A stretch of DNA of 64,000 bases from Pontibacter rufus (GCF_015694705.1 NZ_JADQDR010000014.1:62001-126000), one strand, 5' to 3'; shown: positions 27,487-36,643, counted from the stretch's first letter. Program-made: numbers and translations. Notes: generated by a model not told the origin, from the sequence alone.

Positions 27487-28443
27487 TTAGCGTGAAAAGA
27501 AGGAATCTACAAATTCGTGCTTGTCGAACAGTTGCAGGTCCTCAATTTTCTCGCCAACTCCGATATATTTTACCGGAATTTTAAATTCATCCGAAATGCC
27601 AATCACCACGCCGCCTTTGGCTGTGCCGTCCAGCTTGGTAATAGCCAGCGCAGTTACGTCGGTGGCTTTGGTGAATTCGCGGGCTTGTAACAGGGCGTTC
27701 TGGCCGGTGCTGCCATCCAGCACCAGCAACACTTCGTGCGGCGTGTCTGGTGTTATCTTCTGCATCACGCGCTTTATTTTGGTCAGCTCGTTCATCAGCC
27801 CCACCTTGTTGTGCAGGCGGCCGGCCGTATCGATAATCACCACATCGGCATTCATTTCCACGCCTTTTTTCACAGCATCGTAGGCCACAGATGCCGGGTC
27901 GGTATTCATGCCGTGCGAGATAACGGGCACGCCCACGCGCTCGCCCCAGATAATAAGCTGGTCTACAGCGGCAGCCCGGAAAGTATCGGCAGCGCCCAGC
28001 ACTACCTGTTTGCCGGCCTTGTGAAACTGCGCAGCCAGTTTGCCAATGGTAGTAGTCTTGCCCACGCCGTTCACGCCAACCACCATAATCACGTAAGGCT
28101 TGATACCTTCAGGCAGTTCAAAGTCAGCACCATCGCCGGAGTTATTTTCTTCAAGCAGCGCTGCAATTTCTTCGCGCAGAATATTGTCCAACTCGTCGGT
28201 ACCCACATACTTGTCGCGGGCCACGCGCTTTTCGATGCGGTCAATAATTTTCACCGTCGTTCCTACGCCCACGTCGGCCTGCACCAGAATTTCCTCCAGT
28301 TCGTCGAGCACGTCTACGTCTACCGTAGCTTTGCCCACGACGGCTTTGCTCAACTGGCCAAAAAAGCTGGACTTGGTTTTTTCAAGGCCTTTGTCCAGCG
28401 ATTCCTTTTTCTTCTCTTTGCTGAAAAAGTCAAAAATTCCCAT
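27487..28443 (-). CDS. ftsY: Signal recognition particle receptor FtsY
   Basis: The SRP receptor GTPase that docks ribosome-SRP complexes at the inner membrane for co-translational insertion. From the ATG at 28443 it is 318 residues. The N-domain begins [13 protein letters not shown]; the G-domain has the P-loop GVNGVGKTT (about 123-131), [20 protein letters not shown] and [10 protein letters not shown], and the end is the amphipathic [15 protein letters not shown]. An in-frame ATG at 28524 exists but lies within a rho-independent terminator (28496-28521) and would add a non-conserved 27-residue extension, so I reject it. The acidic A-domain is short, as in many Bacteroidota. It sits downstream of the DUF4295 gene. 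Confidence 0.96.
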   Translation of the reverse strand: MGIFDFFSKEKKKESLDKGLEKTKSSFFGQLSKAVVGKATVDVDVLDELEEILVQADVGVGTTVKIIDRIEKRVARDKYVGTDELDNILREEIAALLEENNSGDGADFELPEGIKPYVIMVVGVNGVGKTTTIGKLAAQFHKAGKQVVLGAADTFRAAAVDQLIIWGERVGVPVISHGMNTDPASVAYDAVKKGVEMNADVVIIDTAGRLHNKVGLMNELTKIKRVMQKITPDTPHEVLLVLDGSTGQNALLQAREFTKATDVTALAITKLDGTAKGGVVIGISDEFKIPVKYIGVGEKIEDLQLFDKHEFVDSFFSR

Positions 28444-28495
28444 GCCGGTGTTTGTGTAGGATGAAAGCTGTTGCGGTTGAAACAGTAATATACTA

Positions 28496-28521
28496 AAAAA
28501 GTCCCACCAGTGGGACTTTTT
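28496..28521 (-). terminator. Terminator between the DUF4295 gene and ftsY
   Basis: AAAAAGTCCCAC at 28496-28507 and GTGGGACTTTTT at 28510-28521 form a perfect 12-bp stem with A and T tracts on both sides. It probably separates, or attenuates read-through from, the rpmG-DUF4295 transcript into ftsY. Confidence 0.75.
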
Positions 28522-28557
28522 CATATAATCTATCTATAAGCCGCAGCGCAGGCTTAT

Positions 28558-28710
28558 TTATTTCTTAAAGGCATCCTGTACTTTACCAACAGGTACCATT
28601 TCTTCTTTAAAGCTATAAGCACCTGTTTTTGGTGACTTCACAGCTTTAATCACTTTTGCCCATTCTCTGCCTGCGGCGGATTGTAGGGTTGCAACCGACT
28701 TCTTTGCCAT
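28558..28710 (-). CDS. DUF4295 family small basic protein
   Basis: A 50-residue protein beginning MAKKSVATLQSAAGREWAKV and ending VGKVQDAFKK. This is the DUF4295 family, found in Bacteroidota directly downstream of rpmG and upstream of ftsY, as here (2 bp after the rpmG stop). It is Lys-rich, with a conserved tail (KTGAYSFKEEMVP). The position beside ribosomal protein genes suggests a ribosome-associated role, but none is proven to my knowledge. The start is fixed by the tight junction with rpmG. Confidence 0.9.
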   Translation of the reverse strand: MAKKSVATLQSAAGREWAKVIKAVKSPKTGAYSFKEEMVPVGKVQDAFKK

Positions 28711-28712
28711 GA

Positions 28713-28901
28713 TTATTTAATTTCTTTATGTACAGTTACTTTTTTCAAATTCGGGTTATACTTCTTGAGCTCCAGGCGCTCTGTCGTATTCTTTCTGTTT
28801 TTGGTAGTGATGTACCTTGAAGTTCCAGGCACATCCGTAGTTTTCTGCTCTGTACACTCCATGATAACCTGGATTCTGTTACCTTTTGCTTTTTTAGCCA
28901 T
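28713..28901 (-). CDS. rpmG: 50S ribosomal protein L33
   Basis: A 62-residue protein with the L33 pattern: [39 protein letters not shown]. The zinc-binding cysteine pairs of C+ forms are missing (a single Cys in ECTE), so this is a zinc-independent type. First gene of the rpmG-DUF4295 operon, preceded by a clear promoter with a 5' leader of roughly 20 nt. Confidence 0.97.
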   Translation of the reverse strand: MAKKAKGNRIQVIMECTEQKTTDVPGTSRYITTKNRKNTTERLELKKYNPNLKKVTVHKEIK

Positions 28902-28928
28902 CTCGCCAGTAATTTTTATTTAAGACTG

Positions 28929-28960
28929 CAAATATAGTAGCTCAAAATGCTACTTACAAA
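28929..28960 (-). promoter_or_regulatory. Bacteroidota promoter of rpmG
   Basis: On the minus strand, TTTG (28957-28960), exactly 20 nt, then TATATTTG (28929-28936). Both elements match the -33/-7 consensus of the Bacteroidota primary sigma factor, and the -7 lies 28 bp upstream of the rpmG ATG. Confidence 0.75.
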
Positions 28961-29177
28961 TAAAGTTTATACTTTGTTGCAAAACCGATGCAAAATACTT
29001 TACATCCTTATATCCTCACAATAAACCTGTTGCACAGCAAAAAACAGCAACGGAGCAAGCCCAAAGCTGGCCTTACTCCGTTGCCCGGATATTACGAATG
29101 CACTAAAGGTTTTTCCTGCTTTGCGTAAGCCGCTGCGGTTGGTTCCGCAGGTGCAGCACGCCTTGCCGGAAGGTGCT

Positions 29178-29417
29178 TTAGAACATGATATAGCCTTGCG
29201 CTACTGCTTTTTTCAACACAGCAGAAATGCCGTTTTTGTTGATAGTGCGCAGTGCTGAAGTAGACACTTTAAGCGTTACCCACGCATCCTCTTCCGGGAT
29301 ATAAAAACGCTTCTTCTGCAGGTTAGGATAGAACTTACGCTTTGTTCTGTTATTTGCGTGCGATACGTTATTTCCTACTTGTACTCTTTTTCCGGTTAAG
29401 TCACAAACTCGTGCCAT
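29178..29417 (-). CDS. rpmB: 50S ribosomal protein L28
   Basis: A 79-residue L28: [37 protein letters not shown], and [12 protein letters not shown] near the C-terminus. Normal length. It is separated from rpmG by 276 bp and has its own promoter, so it is a neighbouring transcript rather than strictly part of the same operon. Confidence 0.97.
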   Translation of the reverse strand: MARVCDLTGKRVQVGNNVSHANNRTKRKFYPNLQKKRFYIPEEDAWVTLKVSTSALRTINKNGISAVLKKAVAQGYIMF

Positions 29418-29451
29418 CGTATATTTTATCTAAATTATTTCAACAGGGGTG

Positions 29452-29483
29452 CAAATATCTGCAAAAAGAAGCGTAATGTCAAA
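29452..29483 (-). promoter_or_regulatory. Bacteroidota promoter of rpmB
   Basis: On the minus strand, TTTG (29480-29483), 20 nt, then GATATTTG (29452-29459), one mismatch to TAnnTTTG, 35 bp upstream of the ATG. Spacing and sequence mirror the rpmG promoter. Confidence 0.6.
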
Positions 29484-29530
29484 AGCAGGGCAAATATTTT
29501 TACCATAAATAGTATAACCTGCCAGCAAAT

Positions 29531-29707
29531 TTATACTTCCTTCTTACCGCTGTGCTGCTGCGGCGGCTTTTTCCGGAAACCATATGGGCAATGCTTACAG
29601 CCATTCTGGCAGCAATAGCCGCGTTTGAGGTGATATCTGGCTGTGAAAACCATCAGCCCCTGCTCATTCAGGTAATAATCTTCTCCTTCTATTAACTGGC
29701 TGCTCAA
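29531..29707 (-). CDS. DUF5522 family small cysteine-rich protein (TTG start)
   Basis: A 58-residue protein with the DUF5522 core EGEDYYLNEQGLMVFTARYH followed by RGYCCQNGCKHCPYG. Four cysteines (CC, GC, HC) look like a metal site. An in-frame stop lies eight codons before the TTG at 29707 and no ATG occurs between, so I propose TTG as start. A TTATACTT octamer overlaps the stop codon. The function of the family is unknown. It lies 113 bp upstream of rpmB on the same strand. Confidence 0.75.
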   Translation of the reverse strand: MSSQLIEGEDYYLNEQGLMVFTARYHLKRGYCCQNGCKHCPYGFRKKPPQQHSGKKEV

Positions 29708-29957
29708 AGTTATACTTTTATCTATCCTTTATACTTTTATCCATACTAAATCAACCATAAATATACGGCATTCATTCCAAACCTGTGCTGCCATACCTAA
29801 AGCACAGGTCATAGCAGACAAGTTGATGTCCAGGTTTTAAACAGGCACTATTTTCATTATTTTTACAACAATAAAAGTTTTTACTTGTAAAAATAGAAGC
29901 TGATGCGCCTGCTTTATAGGCGTCTGTCCGGCTTTACACGAATCTTAATCCTGAACT

Positions 29958-31199
29958 ATGAATACCTTATCGATTACATCAAGCCAGCAAGAAATTGAGA
30001 TAGAACACCAATATGGCGCCCACAACTACCATCCGTTGCCCGTTGTACTAACCAAAGGCGAGGGCGTGCACCTCTGGGACGTGGAAGGGAAACATTATTT
30101 CGACTTTCTCTCCGCATACAGCGCCGTGAACCAGGGCCACTGCCATCCCAAAATCGTAAACGCGCTCATAGAGCAGGCACAACAACTGACGCTTACCTCC
30201 CGCGCTTTTTACAACGACAAGCTGGGTGCGGCCGAAAAGTATATCTGCGAGTATTTTGGCTACGACAAGGCTTTATACATGAACTCGGGCGCCGAAGCCG
30301 TGGAAACAGCCATCAAGCTCGCGCGCAAGTGGGGTTACCTCAAAAAAGGCATTGCGCCAAACAAAGCTGAAATTATTGTGGTAGAGCATAATTTCCACGG
30401 CCGCACCACCGGCATCATCTCCTTCTCCACCGACCCCGATTCTACCAAAGGTTTTGGGCCTTACATGCCGGGCTATAAAGTAATCCCCTATAACGATGTA
30501 AACGCCCTGGAAGAGGCGCTGCAGGAGAATCCGAACGTATGCGGCTTCCTGGTAGAGCCGATACAAGGCGAAGCCGGCGTGATGGTGCCGGATGAGGGCT
30601 ACCTAGCTAAAGCACAGGCACTTTGCAAAGAGTATAACGTGCTGCTGATGACCGATGAGATACAGACAGGCATTGGCCGCACCGGCAAGTTACTGGCCAG
30701 CTACTACGATGATGTGAAAGCGGACATTCTTATACTTGGCAAAGCCCTTTCGGGCGGCGTGCTGCCGGTTTCCTGCGTGCTGGCCAACGATGAGATCATG
30801 CTGTGTATTCAGCCGGGCGAACATGGTTCTACCTTTGGCGGAAATCCATTAGCGGCAGTAGTGGCCATTGCTTCACTAGAAGTAATAAAAGACGAAAACC
30901 TGACAAAAAATGCGCTGGTGCTCGGAGAGAAATTCCGTGAACGCATGAACCAGCTCAAAGCTAAACGGCAGGAACTGATAACACTGGTACGTGGCCGCGG
31001 CCTGCTGAATGCTGTGGTGATCACTCCGACACCAGATGGCCGTACGGCCTGGGATGTATGCATAGCCCTTATGGAAAAAGGCCTTTTAGCCAAACCAACC
31101 CATGGCGACATTATCCGCTTTGCGCCGCCGCTGGTGATAACGGAGGCCCAACTGCAGGAATGCTGCGATATTATAGAAGAAGTGGTGATGGAATTTTAG
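29958..31199 (+). CDS. rocD: Ornithine--oxo-acid aminotransferase
   Basis: A 413-residue class-III PLP-dependent aminotransferase that converts ornithine and 2-oxoglutarate to glutamate-5-semialdehyde and glutamate, joining arginine breakdown to proline synthesis. Family marks: [16 protein letters not shown] at the N-terminus (diagnostic for ornithine aminotransferase), [54 protein letters not shown], and the PLP lysine in [10 protein letters not shown], then [11 protein letters not shown]. Full length. A single transcription unit ended by a perfect 16-bp terminator hairpin. Confidence 0.96.
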   Translation: MNTLSITSSQQEIEIEHQYGAHNYHPLPVVLTKGEGVHLWDVEGKHYFDFLSAYSAVNQGHCHPKIVNALIEQAQQLTLTSRAFYNDKLGAAEKYICEYFGYDKALYMNSGAEAVETAIKLARKWGYLKKGIAPNKAEIIVVEHNFHGRTTGIISFSTDPDSTKGFGPYMPGYKVIPYNDVNALEEALQENPNVCGFLVEPIQGEAGVMVPDEGYLAKAQALCKEYNVLLMTDEIQTGIGRTGKLLASYYDDVKADILILGKALSGGVLPVSCVLANDEIMLCIQPGEHGSTFGGNPLAAVVAIASLEVIKDENLTKNALVLGEKFRERMNQLKAKRQELITLVRGRGLLNAVVITPTPDGRTAWDVCIALMEKGLLAKPTHGDIIRFAPPLVITEAQLQECCDIIEEVVMEF

Positions 31200-31225
31200 G
31201 CGCTAGATTTCAGGCTACAGGTTAT

Positions 31226-31276
31226 CAAAGTATAAAAGGCGTTGCTGCTAAATGTGGCATCGCCTTTTATACTTTG
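31226..31276 (+). terminator. rocD terminator built from inverted AAGTATAA octamers
   Basis: CAAAGTATAAAAGGCG at 31226-31241 and CGCCTTTTATACTTTG at 31261-31276 form a perfect 16-bp stem with a 19-nt loop. Both arms include the window's abundant octamer in opposite orientation. Confidence 0.75.
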
Positions 31277-31375
31277 CATGGCAACACGTAAAAGAATGTT
31301 AGTAGCGGGTTATCTAATTTTGATGTTCAAACTTAAAAACGAATACTTATCATTCCGATTCCCCGCCATTAGCCG

Positions 31376-31383
31376 TACCTTTG
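31376..31383 (+). promoter_or_regulatory. -7 promoter element of hemB
   Basis: TACCTTTG is an exact TAnnTTTG match 39 bp upstream of the hemB ATG. The -33 region has no TTTG at the usual spacing, so the match rests on the -7 element. Confidence 0.5.
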
Positions 31384-31422
31384 CAGCGATTTGATTAGAA
31401 CGCTTTTCTGTAAAATTCCGAT

Positions 31423-32397
31423 ATGATGACCAGAAGACCAAGACGCAACCGCCAGACCGAAGCCATACGCAACATGGTACAGGAAACCACCCTGGGCCTG
31501 AATGATTTTATCAACCCGCTTTTTATTATAGAAGGACAAAACCAGCGCGTGGAAGTAAATTCCATGCCCGGCATTTTCCGATACTCCATTGATACCTTGC
31601 TGGACGAAGTAGCCGCCTGCGTGGATCTGGGCCTCAAAGCTTTTGCTCCGTTCCCGAGTATTTCCGAGCAGCAGAAAGACAAGTATGCCACCGAAAGCCA
31701 TAACCCCGACGGGCTGTTCCCGAGTGCTATCCGCGCGATAAAGAAAAACTTTCCGCAGGTAGCGCTGGTTACGGATGTCGCCATGGACCCGTACAGCTCC
31801 GACGGCCACGACGGGATTGTGGAGAACGGTGAAATTCTGAATGATGAGTCGCTGGTAGTGCTGGGCAAAATGGCTTTGACGCAGGCACAGGCCGGCGCTG
31901 ATATTGTAGCTCCTTCTGACATGATGGACGGCCGCATCGGTTACATCCGCCGGTTGCTGGACGAAAACGACTTTCAGAAAGTAGGCATCATGGCGTATAC
32001 GGCTAAGTATGCCAGCGCTTTCTACGGCCCGTTCCGGGATGCACTCGGCTCAGCTCCGAAAGCAGGCGATAAGAAAACCTACCAGATGAACTATGCCAAC
32101 AGCCGCGAAGCTCTGCTGGAGGCAGAACTCGATACGGCAGAAGGCGCAGACTACCTGATGGTAAAACCAGCGCTCTCGTACCTGGATGTGATTAAACTAC
32201 TGCGCGAAAATTCGCACCTGCCAATTACGGCCTACAACGTGAGCGGCGAGTATGCCATGGTGAAAGCAGCCGCGCAAAAAGGCTGGGTAGATGGCGAGAA
32301 AATCATGCTCGAAACCCTGACAAGTATAAAACGCGCTGGCGCCGATGCCATACTCTCCTACTTCGCCAAAGAGTTTGCCCAATACCTGAAAAAGTAA
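31423..32397 (+). CDS. hemB: Delta-aminolevulinic acid dehydratase (porphobilinogen synthase)
   Basis: A 324-residue enzyme that condenses two 5-aminolevulinate molecules to porphobilinogen in heme synthesis. The two active-site lysines are in MAYTAKYASAFYGPFRDA and DYLMVKPALSYLD. APSDMMDGRIGYIR is the usual signature. The segment where zinc-type enzymes have three cysteines reads TDVAMDPYSSDGHDGI, with Ala/Asp/Asp instead, so this is a magnesium-type enzyme without the catalytic zinc. Single transcription unit with a -7 element upstream and terminators downstream. Length is normal. Confidence 0.97.
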   Translation: MMTRRPRRNRQTEAIRNMVQETTLGLNDFINPLFIIEGQNQRVEVNSMPGIFRYSIDTLLDEVAACVDLGLKAFAPFPSISEQQKDKYATESHNPDGLFPSAIRAIKKNFPQVALVTDVAMDPYSSDGHDGIVENGEILNDESLVVLGKMALTQAQAGADIVAPSDMMDGRIGYIRRLLDENDFQKVGIMAYTAKYASAFYGPFRDALGSAPKAGDKKTYQMNYANSREALLEAELDTAEGADYLMVKPALSYLDVIKLLRENSHLPITAYNVSGEYAMVKAAAQKGWVDGEKIMLETLTSIKRAGADAILSYFAKEFAQYLKK

Positions 32398-32401
32398 GTA
32401 C

Positions 32402-32425
32402 AAGTATAAAAGCAGTTTTATACTT
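32402..32425 (+). terminator. hemB terminator, first hairpin
   Basis: AAGTATAAAA at 32402-32411 and TTTTATACTT at 32416-32425 form a perfect 10-bp stem with a 4-nt loop, 5 bp after the hemB stop. It is made entirely of two inverted octamer copies. Confidence 0.55.
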
Positions 32426-32447
32426 TGCTGATGTTCGGCCAAATATA

Positions 32448-32491
32448 AAACCTGCTAAAGCCTTATTTTATACTTAGGCTTCAGCAGGTTT
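32448..32491. terminator. Second hairpin downstream of hemB
   Basis: AAACCTGCTAAAGCC at 32448-32462 and GGCTTCAGCAGGTTT at 32477-32491 pair over 15 bp with a mismatch and end in A/T tracts. It can work as a bidirectional terminator. The loop contains another TTATACTT. Confidence 0.65.
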
Positions 32492-32550
32492 GTACTCAGA
32501 AAGCTTTACCCGGCAGCTTAAGTAGCCGGACAAAAAGGAACATTTATCTC

Positions 32551-32622
32551 ATGCTGGCATCCAGCAAGGCTCCTGCGGGCTTCTTACTTTTCTCCTGCAG
32601 AACCCTTGCTGGATAGCAGCAT
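32551..32622. ncRNA. Candidate structured RNA or regulatory element
   Basis: Inverted repeat with 19-nt arms and two mismatches: starts ATGCTGGCATCCAGCAAGG at 32551-32569, pairs with CCTTGCTGGATAGCAGCAT at 32604-32622. The 34-nt interior contains further C/T-rich sequence. Flanking TCTC (32547-32550) and GAGA (32626-32629) extend the pairing through a bulge. It lies between the hemB terminators and a separate terminator at 32708-32738, so it could be an independent small RNA ending there. A 21-codon frame beginning at 32551 spans the arms and is probably incidental. Confidence 0.35.
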
Positions 32623-32707
32623 CGGGAGAAGGCAAATATTTGGTTACTGCGGCCCATTCACTTACTTTTTGTGCCTTGCACAGGAGGCTTTATCAAATTA
32701 TACTTAC

Positions 32708-32738
32708 AAAAATGCATCAGTGTTCCTGATGCATTTTT
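32708..32738. terminator. Isolated strong terminator hairpin
   Basis: AAAAATGCATCAG at 32708-32720 and CTGATGCATTTTT at 32726-32738 form a perfect 13-bp stem with a 5-nt loop, followed by more T. No protein gene ends near it: hemB ends 310 bp earlier and has its own hairpins. Confidence 0.65.
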
Positions 32739-32879
32739 GCATTATTCCCTCTGCTGCTGCAAAAACTTTTCTTTTTAGCTGATATCACTGCAAAAATAAC
32801 GCAGCTTCCGCCAGAACAACCTTGCCATTATCAGCATTTTACATTAAATTGAGCTGGCATAATTTTACGCTATTACCTT

Positions 32880-35800
32880 ATGAAAAGATCGGGCCTTTGG
32901 TTGGCTGTTTTGTTCCTGACAACAGCTACCTCGGCGTTTGCACAGCGCAGCATCACCCCTATACGTGCCAATGTAAGTGCACTGCAGCGCATAGCTGCCA
33001 CCGCAGAAAAAGATTATAAAGCCAGTCACGCCAGAGCCCTTGCGCTGGCGCAGCAAAATGGCTGGGTAATAGAGAAAACCTATAGCAATGGCACCCATGT
33101 GGCGCTGCAGCGCCTTAATGCCAAAGGGCTGCCGGTATACTACATCACTTACAACAATACCCTCTCCGCCGTTACCACGCGCACCGACCAGCTCTGGGCA
33201 GGTGGCGCACTGGGCTTAAACCTGAGCGGAACAGGCCCTGCGGTCGCCAACAAAATGGCTATCTGGGATGGCGGCCGTGTTCGGGCAACGCACCAGGAAC
33301 TGGTTGGCCGTGTAGATCTGAAAGACGATGCATCTGAAATAAGCGACCACGCCACACACGTAGCCGGCACCATGATAGCAAGCGGCGTAAACCCGGTATC
33401 CAAAGGTATGGCCTATGCTTTTAAAGATTTACAAGCATATGATTTTAACGGCGATGTAGCGGAAATGGCCGAAGCAGCCAAAAACCTGCTCATTTCCAAC
33501 CACTCGTATGGTACCATTGCCGGGTGGCACTACAATCCGGATCGCAAAGGCACAGACGAAGATCCTTACTGGGAGTGGTGGGGCGACGCCGATATCAGCG
33601 CAACCGAAGATTACAACTTCGGCTATTACAACAGCGATGCGGCTGAGTGGGATAAAATTGCTTTTAATGCGCCTTATTACCTCATCGTGAAATCTGTAGG
33701 AAATACCAGGGGCGAAACAGGTCCCGGAGTAGGCGAGCCATACTATCAGCGCAACAGCAACGGCAAATTTACCCTGGTGAAAAGCCGCCCCGAAAACATG
33801 AGCAGCAACGATAGTTATGACGGTGTTTCTACCTACGGCACGGCTAAAAACATTCTGGCTGTGGGCGCTACAAGTGCCATTCCGGAAGGATATACGCAGC
33901 CTTCGGATGTTGCCCCGTCCGACTTCAGCAGCTACGGGCCTACGGATGATGGCCGTATTAAGCCTGATGTGGTAGGTGATGGCGTGTCTGTGCTCTCCTC
34001 ATCCGGTAGCAGCGACCGTGCCTACGAAATTATGAGCGGTACTTCTATGGCTGCGCCTAACGTATCAGGCTCGCTGCTGCTGCTGCAGGAGCATTACGCC
34101 AACCTGCATGATGGCGATGTGATGCGCGCCGCTACCCTGAAAGGACTGGCCATACATACCGCCAGCGAGGCCGGAGAAAATGCCGGGCCGGACTACAATT
34201 ATGGCTGGGGCCTGCTGAATGCCGCAGCGGCTGCCAAAATGCTTACCAATGCCAATGGCACGCATGTGATAGAAGAAAATACGCTGGCACAGGACAAAAC
34301 TTACACAATGCAGGTAATTGCGTCGGGCGCAGGCCCCCTGGTGGTAACCATCTCCTGGACAGATCCGGAGGCCATTGCCATAACAGATGGCGCCGATGCC
34401 CTGAACAACCGCACAGCCCGCCTGGTTAACGACCTGGATGTACGGGTTAATAAAGGAACAACCGTATACCAGCCCTGGACACTTGACCCCGAAAACCCCG
34501 GCGCCGCTGCCATGCCCGGCGACAACAAGCTCGACAATGTGGAACAGGTATACCTGGGCAATGCTGTGCCGGGCGAAACGTATACCATTACGGTAAAGCA
34601 TAAAGGCACTTTAAAGAAAGGGCCGCAGGCTTACTCGCTGCTGGTAAGCGGCGTAGGCGGAACAGCATTTTGCGCCAGTAGCGCTACCACTGGTAATGGC
34701 TCCATAAATAAAGTAACTATAGGAAGCAAAACCGTAATAATACCTGCCGATAACGCTGCTTACCGCAACCTGACCAGCAACGTGTTTGGTTTTGAGCCCG
34801 GACAATCGAAAGTCATCGCGGTAGAGCTGGGCGGCAGCAACACCCCGGAAGTAATTAAAGCTTTTATCGACTGGAATGGCGATGGCGACTTTAACGATGC
34901 AGGCGAACTGGAAGCTGTCTCAGAGGCACTAACCGGTACTACCACGTTCCGGGCTTCTCTTACCGCACCTCTTGGCCTGCTGCCGGGCAACAGGGTGCGC
35001 ATGCGCCTGGTAGCCCAGGAAACAACAGATGCCACAGCCGTTGATGCCTGTGGCAGTTATGCCCGCGGCGAGACGCAGGATTATCTCCTGCAGTTTGAGG
35101 AGCCCCGGAAAGATATTGGCGTGATAAGCGTTTTACCAATGGGCGCCTCGCTCTGTGCCTCTGCGTCGCAAGCAGTGGCCGTAACGCTCAAAAACTTCGG
35201 TACTGCCACACAAAGCAACATCCCTGTAACTGTAAATGTGCGCAGAAACGGAACTCAGGTGACCCAACTGACAGGCACTTACCAGGGCAGCCTGGCCCCG
35301 AACAAACGGGCAGAATTTGTGCTTGATGGCAGCTTTGCCACGGAAGCAGGCGCTACGTATGAGGTAGTTGCGCTGTCGGGCCTGCAGGAGGATGCGGTAG
35401 AAGAGAACAACCGTTCTGCACGCTCTTTCACCATCAGTGAGGCCGTAGCGGCGCCACAGGCAGAGGTTTTCCGGTGCGGCAACGAATCCAGTTATACCCT
35501 GACAGGCTCCGGCGACGGCACTATTTTCTGGTTCAGCAGCCCTACGGCCGATATGCCCTTTGCTGCAGGCAACCAGCTCAGGGTATCAGGCAACTATAGC
35601 GGCACCTCCATGTTTGCCAGCCTCAACGACTTTAGTGCTACCATTGGCCCTGCTACAAAAGATGCTTTTGCCGATGGCGGCTACAACCAGTTTTCGCCGG
35701 ACGTGATTATCAGCACAAACGCACCCATGCAGTTGGAGAGTGCGCGCCTTTATATCGGCCACAGTGGTAAAATCAAGTTCACGGTCATCAACGCAGACGG

Positions 35801-36629
35801 TGTGCCGGTATCCTCCCAAACGATTTCTGTAACAGCTACGCGCACGGTGCCGGGCGCCGGCGTGCAGCCAAACGACCCCAACGACAAAGGCGAAGTATAT
35901 TCCCTTGGCCTGGCCCTGCCACAAGCTGGAGTCTATAACATCGCCATTGCTTACGAGGATAGCGCCACCATTTTCCGGAACAACCAGGGCGTCAGCGGCT
36001 ATCCGTTCGGTGTTCCGAATATTATCCAGATTACAGGCAATACGGCCACGACAACCTCGCAGGATTATTATTATTACTTCTACGACCTGAAAGTGAGCGC
36101 GCTTGGCTGTAAGAGCGAGCGGGTAGAAGTGCCTGTAGAAGTGGGAGAGCCGCTAAGCACGCCAGTAATTACGCGCCAGGGATTAGCGCTGAATTCGGGT
36201 GTAGCGGAAGGTAACCAGTGGTTCCTGGACAACAAACCTATACCCGGCGCCACCGGCCAGTTATACACACCAACCGAAAGCGGCGACTATATGGTGCTGG
36301 TGCAAAAGAATGGCTGTATGTCTGATGTGTCGCTGGCTTATACTTATGTATACAAGCCGGGCATAGAAGAACTGAGCGCCGACCTGGTGGTGTCGCCTAA
36401 CCCAAGCCAGGGCCGCTTCAGGGTAGAAGTAGAAACAAGCCAGCCGGAGGATATCCTGTTCGAGGTATCGGATATGCTTGGCAACCAGATTTACACCGGC
36501 AAAGTAGCGCGGCGCAACGGGCAGTTTGAAGGTTTCATAAACTTAAGCGACAGGGCCTCCGGCGTATATGTGCTACGCGTGCAGCATGGCGATAAGACTT
36601 ATTCCAGAAAGCTGGTAGTGCAGCATTAA
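32880..36629 (+). CDS. Secreted S8 (subtilisin) peptidase with GEVED domain and T9SS sorting domain
   Basis: A 1249-residue secreted protease. Signal peptide residues 1-21 (ending SAFA). Subtilase catalytic domain about 120-460: Asp130 in AIWDGG, His157 in DHATHVAGT, Ser389 in SGTSMAAPNVSG. Then a proprotein-convertase-like jelly roll (LVVTISWTDPEA, LVNDLDVRV, NVEQVYLG, about 475-600), a GEVED domain (IDWNGDGDFNDAGE, YARGETQDY, about 620-735), a CARDB-like domain (about 745-840, ICVLPMG-type start and AVEENNRSA) and further beta domains. The last about 80 residues (LVVSPNPSQGRFRVEVE, ASGVYVLRV, YSRKLVVQ) are a type A T9SS C-terminal signal, so the enzyme crosses the outer membrane by type IX secretion. 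Single gene with a strong terminator. Confidence 0.95.
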   Translation: MKRSGLWLAVLFLTTATSAFAQRSITPIRANVSALQRIAATAEKDYKASHARALALAQQNGWVIEKTYSNGTHVALQRLNAKGLPVYYITYNNTLSAVTTRTDQLWAGGALGLNLSGTGPAVANKMAIWDGGRVRATHQELVGRVDLKDDASEISDHATHVAGTMIASGVNPVSKGMAYAFKDLQAYDFNGDVAEMAEAAKNLLISNHSYGTIAGWHYNPDRKGTDEDPYWEWWGDADISATEDYNFGYYNSDAAEWDKIAFNAPYYLIVKSVGNTRGETGPGVGEPYYQRNSNGKFTLVKSRPENMSSNDSYDGVSTYGTAKNILAVGATSAIPEGYTQPSDVAPSDFSSYGPTDDGRIKPDVVGDGVSVLSSSGSSDRAYEIMSGTSMAAPNVSGSLLLLQEHYANLHDGDVMRAATLKGLAIHTASEAGENAGPDYNYGWGLLNAAAAAKMLTNANGTHVIEENTLAQDKTYTMQVIASGAGPLVVTISWTDPEAIAITDGADALNNRTARLVNDLDVRVNKGTTVYQPWTLDPENPGAAAMPGDNKLDNVEQVYLGNAVPGETYTITVKHKGTLKKGPQAYSLLVSGVGGTAFCASSATTGNGSINKVTIGSKTVIIPADNAAYRNLTSNVFGFEPGQSKVIAVELGGSNTPEVIKAFIDWNGDGDFNDAGELEAVSEALTGTTTFRASLTAPLGLLPGNRVRMRLVAQETTDATAVDACGSYARGETQDYLLQFEEPRKDIGVISVLPMGASLCASASQAVAVTLKNFGTATQSNIPVTVNVRRNGTQVTQLTGTYQGSLAPNKRAEFVLDGSFATEAGATYEVVALSGLQEDAVEENNRSARSFTISEAVAAPQAEVFRCGNESSYTLTGSGDGTIFWFSSPTADMPFAAGNQLRVSGNYSGTSMFASLNDFSATIGPATKDAFADGGYNQFSPDVIISTNAPMQLESARLYIGHSGKIKFTVINADGVPVSSQTISVTATRTVPGAGVQPNDPNDKGEVYSLGLALPQAGVYNIAIAYEDSATIFRNNQGVSGYPFGVPNIIQITGNTATTTSQDYYYYFYDLKVSALGCKSERVEVPVEVGEPLSTPVITRQGLALNSGVAEGNQWFLDNKPIPGATGQLYTPTESGDYMVLVQKNGCMSDVSLAYTYVYKPGIEELSADLVVSPNPSQGRFRVEVETSQPEDILFEVSDMLGNQIYTGKVARRNGQFEGFINLSDRASGVYVLRVQHGDKTYSRKLVVQH

Positions 36630-36643
36630 AGAGTTTCCTCTCC

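Noticed and set aside
28444..28524. N-terminal 27-residue extension of FtsY
   Set aside because: It would be encoded through a rho-independent terminator and is not like any FtsY start; MGIFDFFSK at 28443 is.
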